A DNA stretch of 64,000 bases from JADJPG01 sp964491875 (GCA_964491875.1 CAZBIC010000034.1:1-64000), one strand, 5' to 3'; positions 28,859-38,180 are shown, counted from the stretch's first letter. Notes: generated from the letters alone by a model not told the origin. Program-made: numbers and translations.

Positions 28859-29896
28859 ATGGCCGCCCAACCCGATGCTGATGCAGTACCACTGGACGTC
28901 ACAAAGATGACGAAGGTGCAGAAGCTGGCTGCGCTTCTGATTGTGATCGGCCCGGAAGCCGCCTCGCAGGTGATGAAGAACCTGGATGAGCACGAGCTGG
29001 ACATCATCGCGGCGGAAATGGCGAAGATGCCGATGATTCCGCAGGATCTGCAGAAGGATATTCTCAAGGAGTTCACGAACGTCGCGGTCGAGGCCAGCAC
29101 GGGAATTCTAGGTGGAGTCAGCTATACGCAGGCGGCTCTCGAGAAGTCCGTGGGAGTCTTTCGTGCAACGAACATTGTCGGCCGCGTTTCGCCCACTCGA
29201 ACGCCAGTCGCCACCATGCAGGCGATCATCGAGATGGAGCCGCGCCAGATTCACAATCTCATCAAGCAGGAGCAGCCGCAGACGATCGCACTCGTGATGA
29301 GTTACCTCGGCGCCGCGAAGAGCGCGCAGCTGCTGGTGCTGCTTCGTCCGGAAATTCGCGAACAGGTGGTCGAGCGCCTCGCCACGCTGGCCGCGACGCC
29401 GATCGAAGTGGTCGAGAAGCTGGTGGAAGTGCTCAACAACCGCGTCGGCACCAAGCCCACCCGCGCCTTGAATCAGACGGGCGGCATGAAGATGACGGCG
29501 GAGCTGCTCAACTCGCTCGACAAAAACATCAGCAAGACGCTGCTCATCGCGCTCGAGGAGCGCAATGCCGAGCTGGGCGCCGGCATCCGCCAGAAGATGT
29601 TTACCTTCGAAGATCTCACCGGCCTGGACATGCCGAGCCTGCAAAAGGTTCTGCGCGAGATCGACATGCGCGACCTCGCAGTGTCGCTCAAGTCCGCGAG
29701 CGACAAGCTCAAGACGACGTTGCTGGCGTGCATCTCAAAGCGCGCCGCGGAAACAGTGAACGAGGAAATGAGCTTCATGGGTCCGCTCAAGTTGAAGGAC
29801 ATCGAAGCCGCGCAAGGACGTATCATCGAGGTGGTTCGCCGTCTCGAAAGCGAAGGCGAGATTGAGATCGACGCGGGTAAGGGCAATGAAGGCTGA
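28859..29896 (+). CDS. fliG: Flagellar motor switch protein FliG
   Basis: A 345-residue rotor protein that couples stator force to rotation. Helical N-terminal, middle and C-terminal domains are present. The usual EHPQ motif of the middle domain reads EQPQTIALVMSYL. The C-terminal domain includes the charged torque helix region (MFTFEDLTGLDMPSLQKVLR then EIDMRDLAVSLKSA). Length matches the family (330-350). It overlaps fliH by 11 bp. The N-terminus should contact the FliF tail encoded by the adjacent gene. Confidence 0.96.
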   Translation: MAAQPDADAVPLDVTKMTKVQKLAALLIVIGPEAASQVMKNLDEHELDIIAAEMAKMPMIPQDLQKDILKEFTNVAVEASTGILGGVSYTQAALEKSVGVFRATNIVGRVSPTRTPVATMQAIIEMEPRQIHNLIKQEQPQTIALVMSYLGAAKSAQLLVLLRPEIREQVVERLATLAATPIEVVEKLVEVLNNRVGTKPTRALNQTGGMKMTAELLNSLDKNISKTLLIALEERNAELGAGIRQKMFTFEDLTGLDMPSLQKVLREIDMRDLAVSLKSASDKLKTTLLACISKRAAETVNEEMSFMGPLKLKDIEAAQGRIIEVVRRLESEGEIEIDAGKGNEG

Positions 29897-30461
29897 GCAC
29901 AACATCCAGTTCGTCGCCCCGCTCCGCGATGTGAAGATCGTTCGCACGGGCACGCGCGACGAATTGCTGCAGCAGGATCTCAAGGCCAGCTTCGAACGCG
30001 GCCGGCAGGAGGGCGAGCGCAGCCTCGGTGCGCAGCTCGTTCAGCAGCGGGCCGAGGTCATGGAGTTGCAGACGGGCGTGCTTTCCGCGCTGCGCGACGC
30101 GGTTCCCCAGGTGACACGCGAATGCGAGCGGGTGCTGGTGACGCTCGCCATTGAAGCGGCGCAGCGATTGATTAGCGGCCTTCCGGTTTCTCCTGAGATG
30201 GTCGAAGCCTCCGTGAAGGAGGCGTGCGCGCAGGTGGAAGATTCCGCCGAGCTCAACGTTCAGCTGCATCCGGAGGATCTCGCGCTGTTGGAGAAGGTGA
30301 ACTCGCCGTTGCTCCTGCCGCAGGGTGGGAAGGATCGGATCAACTTTCATGCGTCGTCGCAGGTAACGCGCGGTGGCTGCGTGGTTCACACCCGCTTCGG
30401 CGTGATCGATGGCCGTCGCGAAACCAAGATTGAACTGCTGAAGAACGCCCTTTCCGCATGA
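29886..30461 (+). CDS. fliH: Flagellar assembly protein FliH
   Basis: A 191-residue FliH, the peripheral-stalk-like regulator of the FliI ATPase. A charged coiled coil (about 30-65, FERGRQEGERSLGAQLVQQR) is followed by the FliH/YscL C-terminal domain (PEDLALLEKVNSPLLLP; GGCVVHTRFGVIDGR). ATG 29886 is chosen; the frame extends 8 codons upstream inside fliG. Its stop overlaps the fliI start (ATGA). The products form a FliH2-FliI complex at the export gate. Confidence 0.92.
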   Translation: MKAEHNIQFVAPLRDVKIVRTGTRDELLQQDLKASFERGRQEGERSLGAQLVQQRAEVMELQTGVLSALRDAVPQVTRECERVLVTLAIEAAQRLISGLPVSPEMVEASVKEACAQVEDSAELNVQLHPEDLALLEKVNSPLLLPQGGKDRINFHASSQVTRGGCVVHTRFGVIDGRRETKIELLKNALSA

Positions 30462-31843
30462 TGGCTCCCACTGACCAACAAGCGCCTCATCGGCTCGATC
30501 ATCTGCTCCGCAAGGTGCGGCAAACGCGGCTGGTTGAGAATCGCGGGCTGGTCCGTCAGGTGATCGGGCTGGTCATCGAGTCCGAGGGGCCGCTGGTCGC
30601 GGTGGGCGAAGTCTGTCGCATCGAGTCGGCCCGTCACGATGGCAGCACGCTCGCGGAGGTGGTGGGCTTCCGAAACAATCACGTGCTGCTGATGCCGCTG
30701 GGCGAGACGCACGGCATTCATCCCGGCAGCGAAGTCATTTCGCTGGGCGGTCCGTTGCAGGCGCCGGTGGGCGATGCGTTGATGGGCCGGGTGATTGACG
30801 GGTTGGGTAATCCGCTGGATGACCTCGGCCCTTTGGGCGCCACACAGACGGCGGCGTTGACCTTGCTTCCTCCTCATCCGCTGAAACGGCAGCGCATTTC
30901 GAAACCGTTCTCCACCGGCATCAAAGCCATGGACACGTTCGTCCCGTGCGGCCGTGGCCAGCGTCTCGGCATCTTCGCGGGCAGCGGTGTCGGCAAGTCG
31001 ACGTTGCTCGGCATGATCGCCAGCCGGGCGGAGGCGGACGTGAATGTCATCGCGCTGATCGGTGAGCGTGGTCGCGAAGTACGCGAGTTTCTGGAAAAGG
31101 ATCTGGATGAAGCCGGTCGCAGGAAGTCGGTGGTGATTGTCGCGACTTCCAACCAGCCGGCGCTGGCGCGATTGCGCGGGGCGTTCCTCGCGACGGCGAT
31201 TGCCGAGCACTTCCGCGATGCGGGAAAGAACGTGTTGCTGATGATGGATAGCGTGACGCGTTTCGCGATGGCGCAGCGCGAGATTGGCCTGGCGGTGGGC
31301 GAGCCGCCCGCGACGCGCGGCTACACGCCGTCGGTATTTTCTCTTTTGCCGCAGCTGCTCGAACGCGCCGGTACGGGCGAGCGCGGCGCGATTACCGGAT
31401 TGTTCACGGTGCTGGTGGAGGCGGATGACATGAACGATCCGATCGCGGATGCAGTTCGGTCAATTCTGGACGGGCATCTGGTCCTCACCCGTGAGCTGGC
31501 GACGCAGAATCATTATCCGGCGATCGACGTGCTCGAAAGTGTCAGCCGGTTGGTGCGCGATCTCACGACGCCCGATCAGCAGCGTCTCGCCGCGGCGGCG
31601 CGGGAGATGATGGCCATCTATCGCAAGAACCAGGATTTGATCAATATCGGCGCCTACCCGGCCGGCAGCAATGTCGCGATTGATCGCGCGATTCAGCTGC
31701 ATGATCCGCTCCGGGGATTTCTGCGACAGAATGTGACCGAAGGAGTTCTCGCGCGTGACAGCTGGACGCAGCTGGAGAAGACCATGCAGCTGGTGTCTCC
31801 TGCGAAACCGGCAACGCCGCCGCCACCACCCAAACGATCGTAA
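30458..31843 (+). CDS. fliI: Flagellum-specific ATPase FliI
   Basis: A 461-residue ATPase of the F1-beta/type III secretion family that energises substrate unfolding and entry. The Walker A motif is GSGVGKST at residues 175-182. The Walker B segment is NVLLMMDSVTRFAMAQREIG. The sequence LAVGEPPATRGYTPSVFSLL is diagnostic of FliI/YscN. The extreme N-terminus (LDHLLRKVRQTRLVENRG) carries the FliH-interacting region. It starts within the fliH stop codon and is followed 33 bp later by fliJ. Confidence 0.97.
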   Translation: MMAPTDQQAPHRLDHLLRKVRQTRLVENRGLVRQVIGLVIESEGPLVAVGEVCRIESARHDGSTLAEVVGFRNNHVLLMPLGETHGIHPGSEVISLGGPLQAPVGDALMGRVIDGLGNPLDDLGPLGATQTAALTLLPPHPLKRQRISKPFSTGIKAMDTFVPCGRGQRLGIFAGSGVGKSTLLGMIASRAEADVNVIALIGERGREVREFLEKDLDEAGRRKSVVIVATSNQPALARLRGAFLATAIAEHFRDAGKNVLLMMDSVTRFAMAQREIGLAVGEPPATRGYTPSVFSLLPQLLERAGTGERGAITGLFTVLVEADDMNDPIADAVRSILDGHLVLTRELATQNHYPAIDVLESVSRLVRDLTTPDQQRLAAAAREMMAIYRKNQDLINIGAYPAGSNVAIDRAIQLHDPLRGFLRQNVTEGVLARDSWTQLEKTMQLVSPAKPATPPPPPKRS

Positions 31844-31876
31844 CCACCAGACGGATTCAGAATTCACCCCCATCAC

Positions 31877-32353
31877 ATGAAACGATTCGAGTTCAAGTTG
31901 CAGGCCGTGTTGACCCTGAGACAGCGCGCTGAACAGGCGGCGCTGGAGAAGTACAGCCGGGCGATTCAGCACCGGCAGGGCGCGGCGACGCAGCTTGAGG
32001 AGGCGGAGATGGAGCTTTCGCAGGCCCGCCGGCAGTGGTTGAACGCGTTGGCGGATGGATGTCCAGCCGCGCGCGCGGCGCAGATTCTCGGGTTCTGCCA
32101 CATGATGGAGGAACGCAAGCGTCAGTGTGAACAGACGCTGACGCTGGCGGATGTCGAACTGAACCAGGCGAGCCAGAAGATGCTCTTCGCCCGCCAGCAA
32201 CGCGAGGCGGTGGAAACGTTCCTCGCCCGTCAACGCGAGCGTTACGACCGCAAGCTGCAGGACGACGAGCGCAAGATGATCGATGATCTCGTGAACCGTC
32301 GTCCGCCGGTTTCCTTCACCAGTCCTTCCGTCGTGCAACGCAACTGGAACTAG
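31877..32353 (+). CDS. fliJ: Flagellar export protein FliJ
   Basis: A 158-residue coiled-coil protein with the FliJ start MKRFEFKLQAVLTLRQRAEQ and heptads through residue 140. FliJ sits in the centre of the FliI hexamer like the gamma subunit of F1 and recycles export chaperones. Low sequence conservation is normal for the family; position directly after fliI and length (usually about 145-150) support the call. It lies 6 bp before the MotE-like gene. Confidence 0.9.
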   Translation: MKRFEFKLQAVLTLRQRAEQAALEKYSRAIQHRQGAATQLEEAEMELSQARRQWLNALADGCPAARAAQILGFCHMMEERKRQCEQTLTLADVELNQASQKMLFARQQREAVETFLARQRERYDRKLQDDERKMIDDLVNRRPPVSFTSPSVVQRNWN

Positions 32354-32359
32354 TCCCGT

Positions 32360-32962
32360 ATGAAGATGCTTCAATCTCCCGTGGTCGCCGCGATTCTCGG
32401 CGGTCTGTTGTTTCTCCTGACCTCGGCGTTTCTGACGACGAAGGGTCTGACGCCTGTGCCGCATGCGGAGAGCGAGCACCATGAAGGCGAGGAGGAGCCC
32501 AGCATCAATGGGCCTTCGTGGACGTTTTTCAATCCGGAGATGGAGCAGATCATGGATGAGCTGAAGTCCGAGCGCGAGGCGATGGTGACGAAGGAGAAGC
32601 AGTTGAAAGAACTGGAGACGCGGTTGCGCGCGGAGCGTTCTGAGCTCGATGATGAATTGAAGAAGATCAAGGCCATCCAACTGAAGGTGGACCGGGATGT
32701 GTTGCGCATTAAGGAGGATGAAGCCGGCAATTTGAAGAAGCTGGCCAAGATGTACGCCACCATGGAACCCGCCGGTGCCGCTAAGATCATGCGCGAACTG
32801 GATGACGTGGTGGTGGTGAAGATTTTGACTTTGATGAAGGAGCCCGAGACGGCGCTCGTTCTCGAATCCTTCGCCCGCATGGGCGACGCCGAAACCAAGC
32901 GGGCGGCTCAGCTGTCCGAAAGCCTCCGCGCCGCAGCCGCCGCCAAAACTCCCGCAAAATAG
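32360..32962 (+). CDS. MotE-like flagellar envelope protein
   Basis: A 200-residue protein with one N-terminal membrane segment (about 8-27, VVAAILGGLLFLLTSAFLTT), a periplasmic coiled coil (about 68-125) and a C-terminal domain related to the MgtE intracellular N domain (LAKMYATMEPAGAAKIMREL; VVKILTLMKEPETALVL). Proteins of this layout between fliJ and fliK are annotated MotE or FlbB-like and in some bacteria support stator assembly or MotC folding. It ends directly at the fliK start (no spacer). Exact role here is inferred from architecture and position. Confidence 0.8.
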   Translation: MKMLQSPVVAAILGGLLFLLTSAFLTTKGLTPVPHAESEHHEGEEEPSINGPSWTFFNPEMEQIMDELKSEREAMVTKEKQLKELETRLRAERSELDDELKKIKAIQLKVDRDVLRIKEDEAGNLKKLAKMYATMEPAGAAKIMRELDDVVVVKILTLMKEPETALVLESFARMGDAETKRAAQLSESLRAAAAAKTPAK

Positions 32963-34807
32963 ATGACCACTAAAGACGTTTCATTGATCGGTAATCCGGC
33001 GGCGACTGATGCCACGGGTCTTCCACCAGGACCGGCACCCGCCAAGGCGACGAAGCCGGAGCGCGAGTTTGCCTCCGTGATGGAGCAGGCGACGGGACGC
33101 AAGGCCGCGCATTCGCGCGCGACCCGCTCTTCCGCCCGCAGCCGGAACGACGAAGCTCCGTCTGCGCACTCTCGTGACCGCGTGGCGCGGAGCGCAAAGT
33201 CGGAGGTGAACCCACGAACCGCCGCGCGCCTGGCGAGATCCGGAGCCAAGTTGTCGGAGGAGAACCCGGGCGAGGTTTCGTCCGAGGCATCTCGAGCGCC
33301 CGCTGAAGGCGTGAGTGAGGAGAAGGTGACCAAAGTTTCGGCGACGACGGAATCTTCCTCCGAGACCGAAGGTGAGGGATCGACATCGGCATCGCCGGAG
33401 ACGGAGGCGGAAGTCAAAGACCCCGGGACACCGACCAACATTGTGCCGTTCCCAGGCGCGATGGCGCAGGCGGCGGTGATCATTCCGTTTCCAGTGGCCG
33501 AAGCGCAGGCAGCGCCGGCGGCTGTTACGAATACAGTCGTTGCTGGAACAACCGGTGGGGCTGATGCGGCGTCTGGCGCGGAGACTTCTGCGAACGCGAG
33601 TCAGGTGATTGTGCCGCTTCCAAATACCAGAAGCACCGAGGCTTCTCGCTCAGCGGTCAATGGCGAGCGCACCGTGATGGTGGATGATGAGGACGGGATC
33701 GATGTCACGAAGTTTGGTTTCAGGCCGGTGAAGAGCGAGGAGACGGTCGATCCGCGATTGCCGGTTTCTGGATCAAGTCCATCCGCCGTCGCTGACGCCG
33801 CACTGGCCGCCTCAGCGCAATCGAAGGTCATTTCGGTGGCGTTCCGCACCGAATCCGGGGCGGGACCGAAGAATGGGGACGTCCAAGCTTCTGCGGAGGT
33901 ACAGACACAATTGCCGGGTGAGATGGCACAGCGGGTAGAATCTGCTCCATCCGCCTCCGCTCCTGAGTCCTCGGCGAAGATTGTCCTGTTACGTACGGAT
34001 GCGGCGAAGTCCGCCGCTGGCGGGGGTTTGGACCCTGTGGCGTCGGGGGTTGGATCGCGGCTGGAAACCACTGGCACATCCGTTGCTAAGCAGGAGGTTC
34101 GTATGGAATCGATGACAACCTCCGAGCGCGAAGCCGCCACCGCCGATGCGGGTGAGTCGCTGCTCGTCCCATTGCCGGATTTGACTTCGAAGCCGGCTGG
34201 TCGCGATTCGGCACCGGGGGATTTCGCGTCGCGGAATCTGTTGCCCACCGAATGGCCGACGGCCCGTGCAGTGAGTGAAGCGGAGCAGGCGCTGACCGGA
34301 GCCGAGGGCGTCAAGGCCGCCGATGCCACGGGAACGGTGGAGAAAATTTCCAGTTTGATTGCTCGCGAGAGCGCGTTGGTGAAGAAGCATGGATCGGATT
34401 CCCTGGCGGTCGTCCTGCGCCCGGATGCGGAGACGGAGCTGTTCGTTCATCTGTCGCAACGCGACGGCCAGATCGAAGCGACCGTGCGTTGTGAACGCGG
34501 TGATGTGCATCAGCTCGGTGCGCTCTGGACGCAGCTGCAGGAATCTCTCGCCCAGCAAAAGGTTCGCCTGGCTCCACTGCAAGAATCGTCGGGCGGAAAC
34601 TCCAATTTCAATCAATCGCCCAACGGCTCAGGAATGAGCGGTGGGCAAAGCGGCACGCGCGAGGAGGCGCGTCCGCAGAAACAATCCATGGATGACTGGC
34701 CTGCGCCGGCAGTGCCCGCACCCCCCGCACCCCATGTGCGTGGGACGGGCGGCTCCCGTCGCCGCCGCATTACCACCAGTCGCCCGGGCTGGGAAACCTG
34801 GGCATAA
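32963..34807 (+). CDS. fliK: Flagellar hook-length control protein FliK
   Basis: A 614-residue exported ruler protein. Residues 1 to about 450 are low-complexity, rich in Ala, Ser, Thr and Glu, and probably extended, as expected for a molecular ruler. The Flg_hook domain occupies about 455-560 (DSLAVVLRPDAETELFVHLS; GQIEATVRCERGDVHQLGAL). The C-terminus is Gly/Pro/Arg-rich. FliK measures hook length and switches FlhB specificity from hook to filament. It begins one base after the upstream stop and is followed by flgD and flgE, the hook genes. Confidence 0.9.
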   Translation: MTTKDVSLIGNPAATDATGLPPGPAPAKATKPEREFASVMEQATGRKAAHSRATRSSARSRNDEAPSAHSRDRVARSAKSEVNPRTAARLARSGAKLSEENPGEVSSEASRAPAEGVSEEKVTKVSATTESSSETEGEGSTSASPETEAEVKDPGTPTNIVPFPGAMAQAAVIIPFPVAEAQAAPAAVTNTVVAGTTGGADAASGAETSANASQVIVPLPNTRSTEASRSAVNGERTVMVDDEDGIDVTKFGFRPVKSEETVDPRLPVSGSSPSAVADAALAASAQSKVISVAFRTESGAGPKNGDVQASAEVQTQLPGEMAQRVESAPSASAPESSAKIVLLRTDAAKSAAGGGLDPVASGVGSRLETTGTSVAKQEVRMESMTTSEREAATADAGESLLVPLPDLTSKPAGRDSAPGDFASRNLLPTEWPTARAVSEAEQALTGAEGVKAADATGTVEKISSLIARESALVKKHGSDSLAVVLRPDAETELFVHLSQRDGQIEATVRCERGDVHQLGALWTQLQESLAQQKVRLAPLQESSGGNSNFNQSPNGSGMSGGQSGTREEARPQKQSMDDWPAPAVPAPPAPHVRGTGGSRRRRITTSRPGWETWA

Positions 34808-34810
34808 TTT

Positions 34811-35236
34811 ATGGCCGTAGAATCTGTTGCACCCGTCACCTACATCCCCGGCACGCAGGTCTCTCAAGACCGCGTGCCGTCGAAATCGCTGACGCAAAAT
34901 GATTTTCTCAAGCTTCTCGTCGCGCAGATGACGCAGCAGGACCCGCTGAACCCCAAGTCGGACATCGAGATGATTCCGCAGATGGTTTCGTTCACGCAGC
35001 TCGAGCAGTCAAAGAACATGCAGGCGGACATTGCCAGCCTGCGCAGCCAGCAGGAGATCCTGCAGGCCAATTCACTTTTAGGACGCACCGTGGAAATTCA
35101 GGATGAATCGAAGGCCGTCATCACCGGCCCGGTCACCGCAGTGCAGATGGAGGAAGGGACGCCAAAACTCGTGGTCAACGGCACCAAGTATGCCTTGAGC
35201 GATTTGCTCAGCATCAAGCCGCCGGCCACCAACTGA
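34811..35236 (+). CDS. flgD: Hook assembly scaffold protein FlgD
   Basis: A 141-residue FlgD, the hook cap that is replaced when the hook is complete. The conserved N-terminal block is clear (LTQNDFLKLLVAQMTQQDPL; IEMIPQMVSFTQLEQ). It is short: the C-terminal FlgD Ig-like and tudor-type domains of enterobacterial proteins are absent, leaving only a small beta region (VVNGTKYALSDLLSIKPPAT). Such short versions occur in several phyla. It lies 3 bp after fliK and 31 bp before flgE. Confidence 0.93.
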   Translation: MAVESVAPVTYIPGTQVSQDRVPSKSLTQNDFLKLLVAQMTQQDPLNPKSDIEMIPQMVSFTQLEQSKNMQADIASLRSQQEILQANSLLGRTVEIQDESKAVITGPVTAVQMEEGTPKLVVNGTKYALSDLLSIKPPATN

Positions 35237-35267
35237 CCCCAAACCCTCATCCCATAAGTAACACCAC

Positions 35268-36134
35268 ATGCTTCGTTCACTTACCTCCGCCATCAGTGGC
35301 TTGCAGAGTTTTCAGCAACGCCTCGACGTGATTGGCAACAACATCGCGAACGTCAACACCACCGGCTTCAAAGGCGCGCGGGTTGGCCTCTCGGATTCCT
35401 TCAGCCAGACGCTCCGCAGTTCCAGTGCTGGCACTGGCGGCGCCAGTGGCACTTCTGCCATGCAGATCGGTCTCGGTGTCGGCATCCAGTCCATCACCAA
35501 CCAATACACCCAGGGCGCTCTTTCGCGCACGAGCGTGGGCACGGACCTTGCAATCACCAACAGCGGGTTCTTTGTCGTCGAGGATCCGATTAGCAACTCC
35601 CAGTTTGTCACGCGTGCCGGTGATTTCTCCGTGGATGAGAACGGCTATCTTGTGACCAACGCCGGCATGCGCGTGCAAGGTTACGACGACGCGGCGCTCA
35701 CCAACATGGGCGACCTCTTGATCGACACGACGGGCATGCCCGCGACGTCCGATCCGACTTCCACGATGGTTTCTTTTGCCATCGATACCGAAGGCAAGAT
35801 CAACGTGAACCTCTCGGACGGCACGCAGTTTGTGCGCGGACAGATTCTGCTCCAGAACTTCAGCAACCCGCAGGGCTTGATGAAGGAAGGCAACAATCTC
35901 TACTCCGGAATCGGCGCGGCGGGCCCGCTGGGCGGTGCGACGAGTCCCACGCCGGCGGCCCCCGGAACCAATGGCCTTGGCAAGATTCAGGCGGGTGCGT
36001 TGGAACTGTCGAACGTCGATCTCGCGAGCGAATTCACCAGTTTGATTACGACTCAACGTGCGTATCAGGCGAACGCGCGGGTCATTACCACCAGCGACGA
36101 AATGCTCCAGGAGTTGGTGAATCTGAAACGTTAA
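35268..36134 (+). CDS. flgE: Flagellar hook protein FlgE (short form)
   Basis: A 288-residue protein with the rod/hook N-terminal motif (SAISGLQSFQQRLDVIGNNI then ANVNTTGFKGAR) and the C-terminal D0 helix (ITTQRAYQANARVITTSDEM then LQELVNLKR). Position directly after flgD identifies it as hook protein. It is much shorter than enterobacterial FlgE (about 400), so the outer D1/D2 part is reduced. FlgF and FlgG are encoded separately at 49911 and 50669, which removes the alternative that this is the distal rod protein. Confidence 0.88.
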   Translation: MLRSLTSAISGLQSFQQRLDVIGNNIANVNTTGFKGARVGLSDSFSQTLRSSSAGTGGASGTSAMQIGLGVGIQSITNQYTQGALSRTSVGTDLAITNSGFFVVEDPISNSQFVTRAGDFSVDENGYLVTNAGMRVQGYDDAALTNMGDLLIDTTGMPATSDPTSTMVSFAIDTEGKINVNLSDGTQFVRGQILLQNFSNPQGLMKEGNNLYSGIGAAGPLGGATSPTPAAPGTNGLGKIQAGALELSNVDLASEFTSLITTQRAYQANARVITTSDEMLQELVNLKR

Positions 36135-36148
36135 TTCTGAACTAGATT

Positions 36149-36838
36149 ATGTCGGACAAGAAACCAGAGGGCGCTCCTGCGGAAGGCGAGGCCAAACACG
36201 GCGGCAAGGAAGAAGCCGGTCACGGCGGTGGTGGCGGTGGCGGGATCAAGGCGTTCCTGCCGCTCATCATCATGGTTGTCCTCATGCCCGTGCTGGCCTT
36301 TACCACCACCCAGTTCCTCATCCTTCCGAAGGTGATCCAAGCCCGTGGCGATGCCGCTCACGGCGAGGAAGAACATGGAGAAGAAGCGGAAGCCGCGGGT
36401 GGTCACGGCGCCAAGGACGAAGGCGGCGATAAAGGCCACGGCAAGGAGCCGGCGAAAGATGCCGCGAAGGATCATGGCAAGGCGGAGAAGCCCAAGGATG
36501 GCGGCAAGGGCCACGGTGCGGCGGGCGGTGGGAAGAAGAAACAGACCGTCCAGATCACCAAGATCATCGTCAACGTCTCCGGCACCCAGGGCAGCCGTTA
36601 CCTGATGACCAGTTTCACGCTGGCGGGCACGCACAATGACTTCAAAACGATCGTGGAAGAGAACAAGGACCAGTTGCTTGATCTTGCGAACACTGCCATG
36701 GCCAGCAAGACGATCAGCGACCTCGAGAAGCCAGGTGCGCGCAACCAGCTGCGGGCGGAGCTGATCTCCATCTTCAACAACGCCCTCGGCGGCGGTCTCG
36801 TTCAGGAAATCTATTTCACGGAGTTTGCGGTCCAGTAG
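36149..36838 (+). CDS. fliL: Flagellar basal-body protein FliL with His/Lys/Gly-rich linker
   Basis: A 229-residue single-pass protein. A Gly/His/Glu-rich cytoplasmic tail (1-33) precedes the membrane segment (about 34-58, FLPLIIMVVLMPVLAFTTTQ). A low-complexity periplasmic linker rich in His, Gly, Lys, Asp and Glu spans about 66-130. The C-terminal FliL domain follows (about 132-229, ITKIIVNVSGTQGSRYLMTS; VQEIYFTEFAVQ). FliL forms rings around stators. The linker is unusually long and charged. Its stop is 11 bp before fliM. Confidence 0.9.
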   Translation: MSDKKPEGAPAEGEAKHGGKEEAGHGGGGGGGIKAFLPLIIMVVLMPVLAFTTTQFLILPKVIQARGDAAHGEEEHGEEAEAAGGHGAKDEGGDKGHGKEPAKDAAKDHGKAEKPKDGGKGHGAAGGGKKKQTVQITKIIVNVSGTQGSRYLMTSFTLAGTHNDFKTIVEENKDQLLDLANTAMASKTISDLEKPGARNQLRAELISIFNNALGGGLVQEIYFTEFAVQ

Positions 36839-36849
36839 GAGTTGCTCGT

Positions 36850-37875
36850 ATGGCAGCCCCCAACGATCCAGCCAGCGCAGCTGACGTTCTCTCGCAATCA
36901 GAGGTCGAGCGGCTGCTGGCCCAGGTCGCCGAGCAGGAGAACAGCGTTACTGTTCTCAAGCAGGGCGACGAGAAGGAGAAGAAGGACAAGGACAGCATCC
37001 AGCCGTATGACTTCCGGCATCCGGTCTTCCTCTCGCCGACGGAACTGCGGCGGCTGCGCATCCGGCACGAAGATTTCATCCGGGCTCTCGCAGCCCGTCT
37101 TTCCATTTACCTGCGGCTGGAGTTCTCGCTCCAGATGTCGAAGCTTCAGACGATCACCTACCAGAAGTTCGCCGAGGCGCTGCCGAACCCGACACATCTC
37201 TCGCTTTTCAAAGTCGAGCCGATGCGCGGCGTGGGCATTCTCGATATTCATCCGCGACTCGGCCTGACCATTGTCGATCGTCTGCTGGGCGGACCGGCGC
37301 ATTCCATCACGGCGGATCACGATTTCAGCGAGATCGAAATGGCGCTGCTCGATCAAGCGGTGCATTTGATTCTCTCCGAATGGTGCCACCACTGGGCCAG
37401 CGTGCAGGAGCTTCGCCCGGTCATGCTCGGTCACGAGAACAACGGCCAGTTCCTCCAGACGGCGCCGCACGATACCATCATGCTGGTGCTGGCGATGGAG
37501 GCGAAGGTCGGTGATTGTCTCGAGCAGATCCAGATCGCGCTTCCGTGTTTCACGCTGGAGCCGCTCATCCGCAAGCTGGGTCACATCACCGATGCCGCCT
37601 GCGAAGCCGAAGTGCCCGTCACCACGTTGCGTTGGAATCGAAACTTCGACGAAGTTCCTGTCCCTGTCACCGCTATGTGGGACGATCTCGTTTTGACCGC
37701 GCGCGACGTGGCCAACCTCAAGCCGGGCGACATTCTGCCGCTCGATCCCAAATCCATTCAGCGCGTAAAGCTGCGCCTGGCGGACATGCCGAAGTTCGAA
37801 GGCAATTTGGGAACGACCGGGGGCAAATGGGCCATCGCCGTCACGAACGTGATGAAAACCGCGCTGAGCAACTGA
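36850..37875 (+). CDS. fliM: Flagellar motor switch protein FliM
   Basis: A 341-residue C-ring protein. The N-terminal CheY-binding-type peptide is present (VLSQSEVERLL, compare LSQxEIDALL). The middle CheC-like domain includes YDFRHPVFLSPTELRRLR and GRP/LTIVDRLLGGP, and the C-terminal SpoA domain includes VTAMWDDLVLTARDVANLKP. An intact N-terminal peptide suggests that a phosphorylated CheY binds this switch, although no stand-alone cheY was seen in the window. FliN follows 46 bp later. Confidence 0.95.
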   Translation: MAAPNDPASAADVLSQSEVERLLAQVAEQENSVTVLKQGDEKEKKDKDSIQPYDFRHPVFLSPTELRRLRIRHEDFIRALAARLSIYLRLEFSLQMSKLQTITYQKFAEALPNPTHLSLFKVEPMRGVGILDIHPRLGLTIVDRLLGGPAHSITADHDFSEIEMALLDQAVHLILSEWCHHWASVQELRPVMLGHENNGQFLQTAPHDTIMLVLAMEAKVGDCLEQIQIALPCFTLEPLIRKLGHITDAACEAEVPVTTLRWNRNFDEVPVPVTAMWDDLVLTARDVANLKPGDILPLDPKSIQRVKLRLADMPKFEGNLGTTGGKWAIAVTNVMKTALSN

Positions 37876-37921
37876 CTTTTGGAATCACCGTTCTATTGCA
37901 TTCGATTGTTGAACCTCTGAT

Positions 37922-38176
37922 ATGGAAACGCCCGCGAATCTCGAAGTATTGCTCGATGTGCCGGTCAAGGTGACCGTGGAGCTCGGCTCTTGCCAGATGC
38001 CGATGCGGGATGTCTTGCAGCTCAACTCCGGCTCGGTCGTCCAGCTCGACAAGATCGCGGACGCTCCGGTCGACCTCTACGTGAACCAAAAGCGGATTGC
38101 GCACGGGGAAGTCGTGGTCGTCGAGGATCGTCTCGGCATCAAGATCACCAAGGTCATCGGCGCGCAGCAGCCGTGA
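37922..38176 (+). CDS. fliN: Flagellar motor switch protein FliN
   Basis: An 84-residue FliN consisting of the SpoA domain only. Diagnostic segments are LEVLLDVPVKVTVELGSCQM and LNSGSVVQLDKIADAPVDLY, ending with RIAHGEVVVVEDRLGIKITK. It forms the base of the C-ring and binds FliH. There is no N-terminal CheC/FliY phosphatase extension, so receiver dephosphorylation probably depends on the CheX at 21713. FliO follows 4 bp later. Confidence 0.96.
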   Translation: METPANLEVLLDVPVKVTVELGSCQMPMRDVLQLNSGSVVQLDKIADAPVDLYVNQKRIAHGEVVVVEDRLGIKITKVIGAQQP

Positions 38177-38180
38177 CGAG

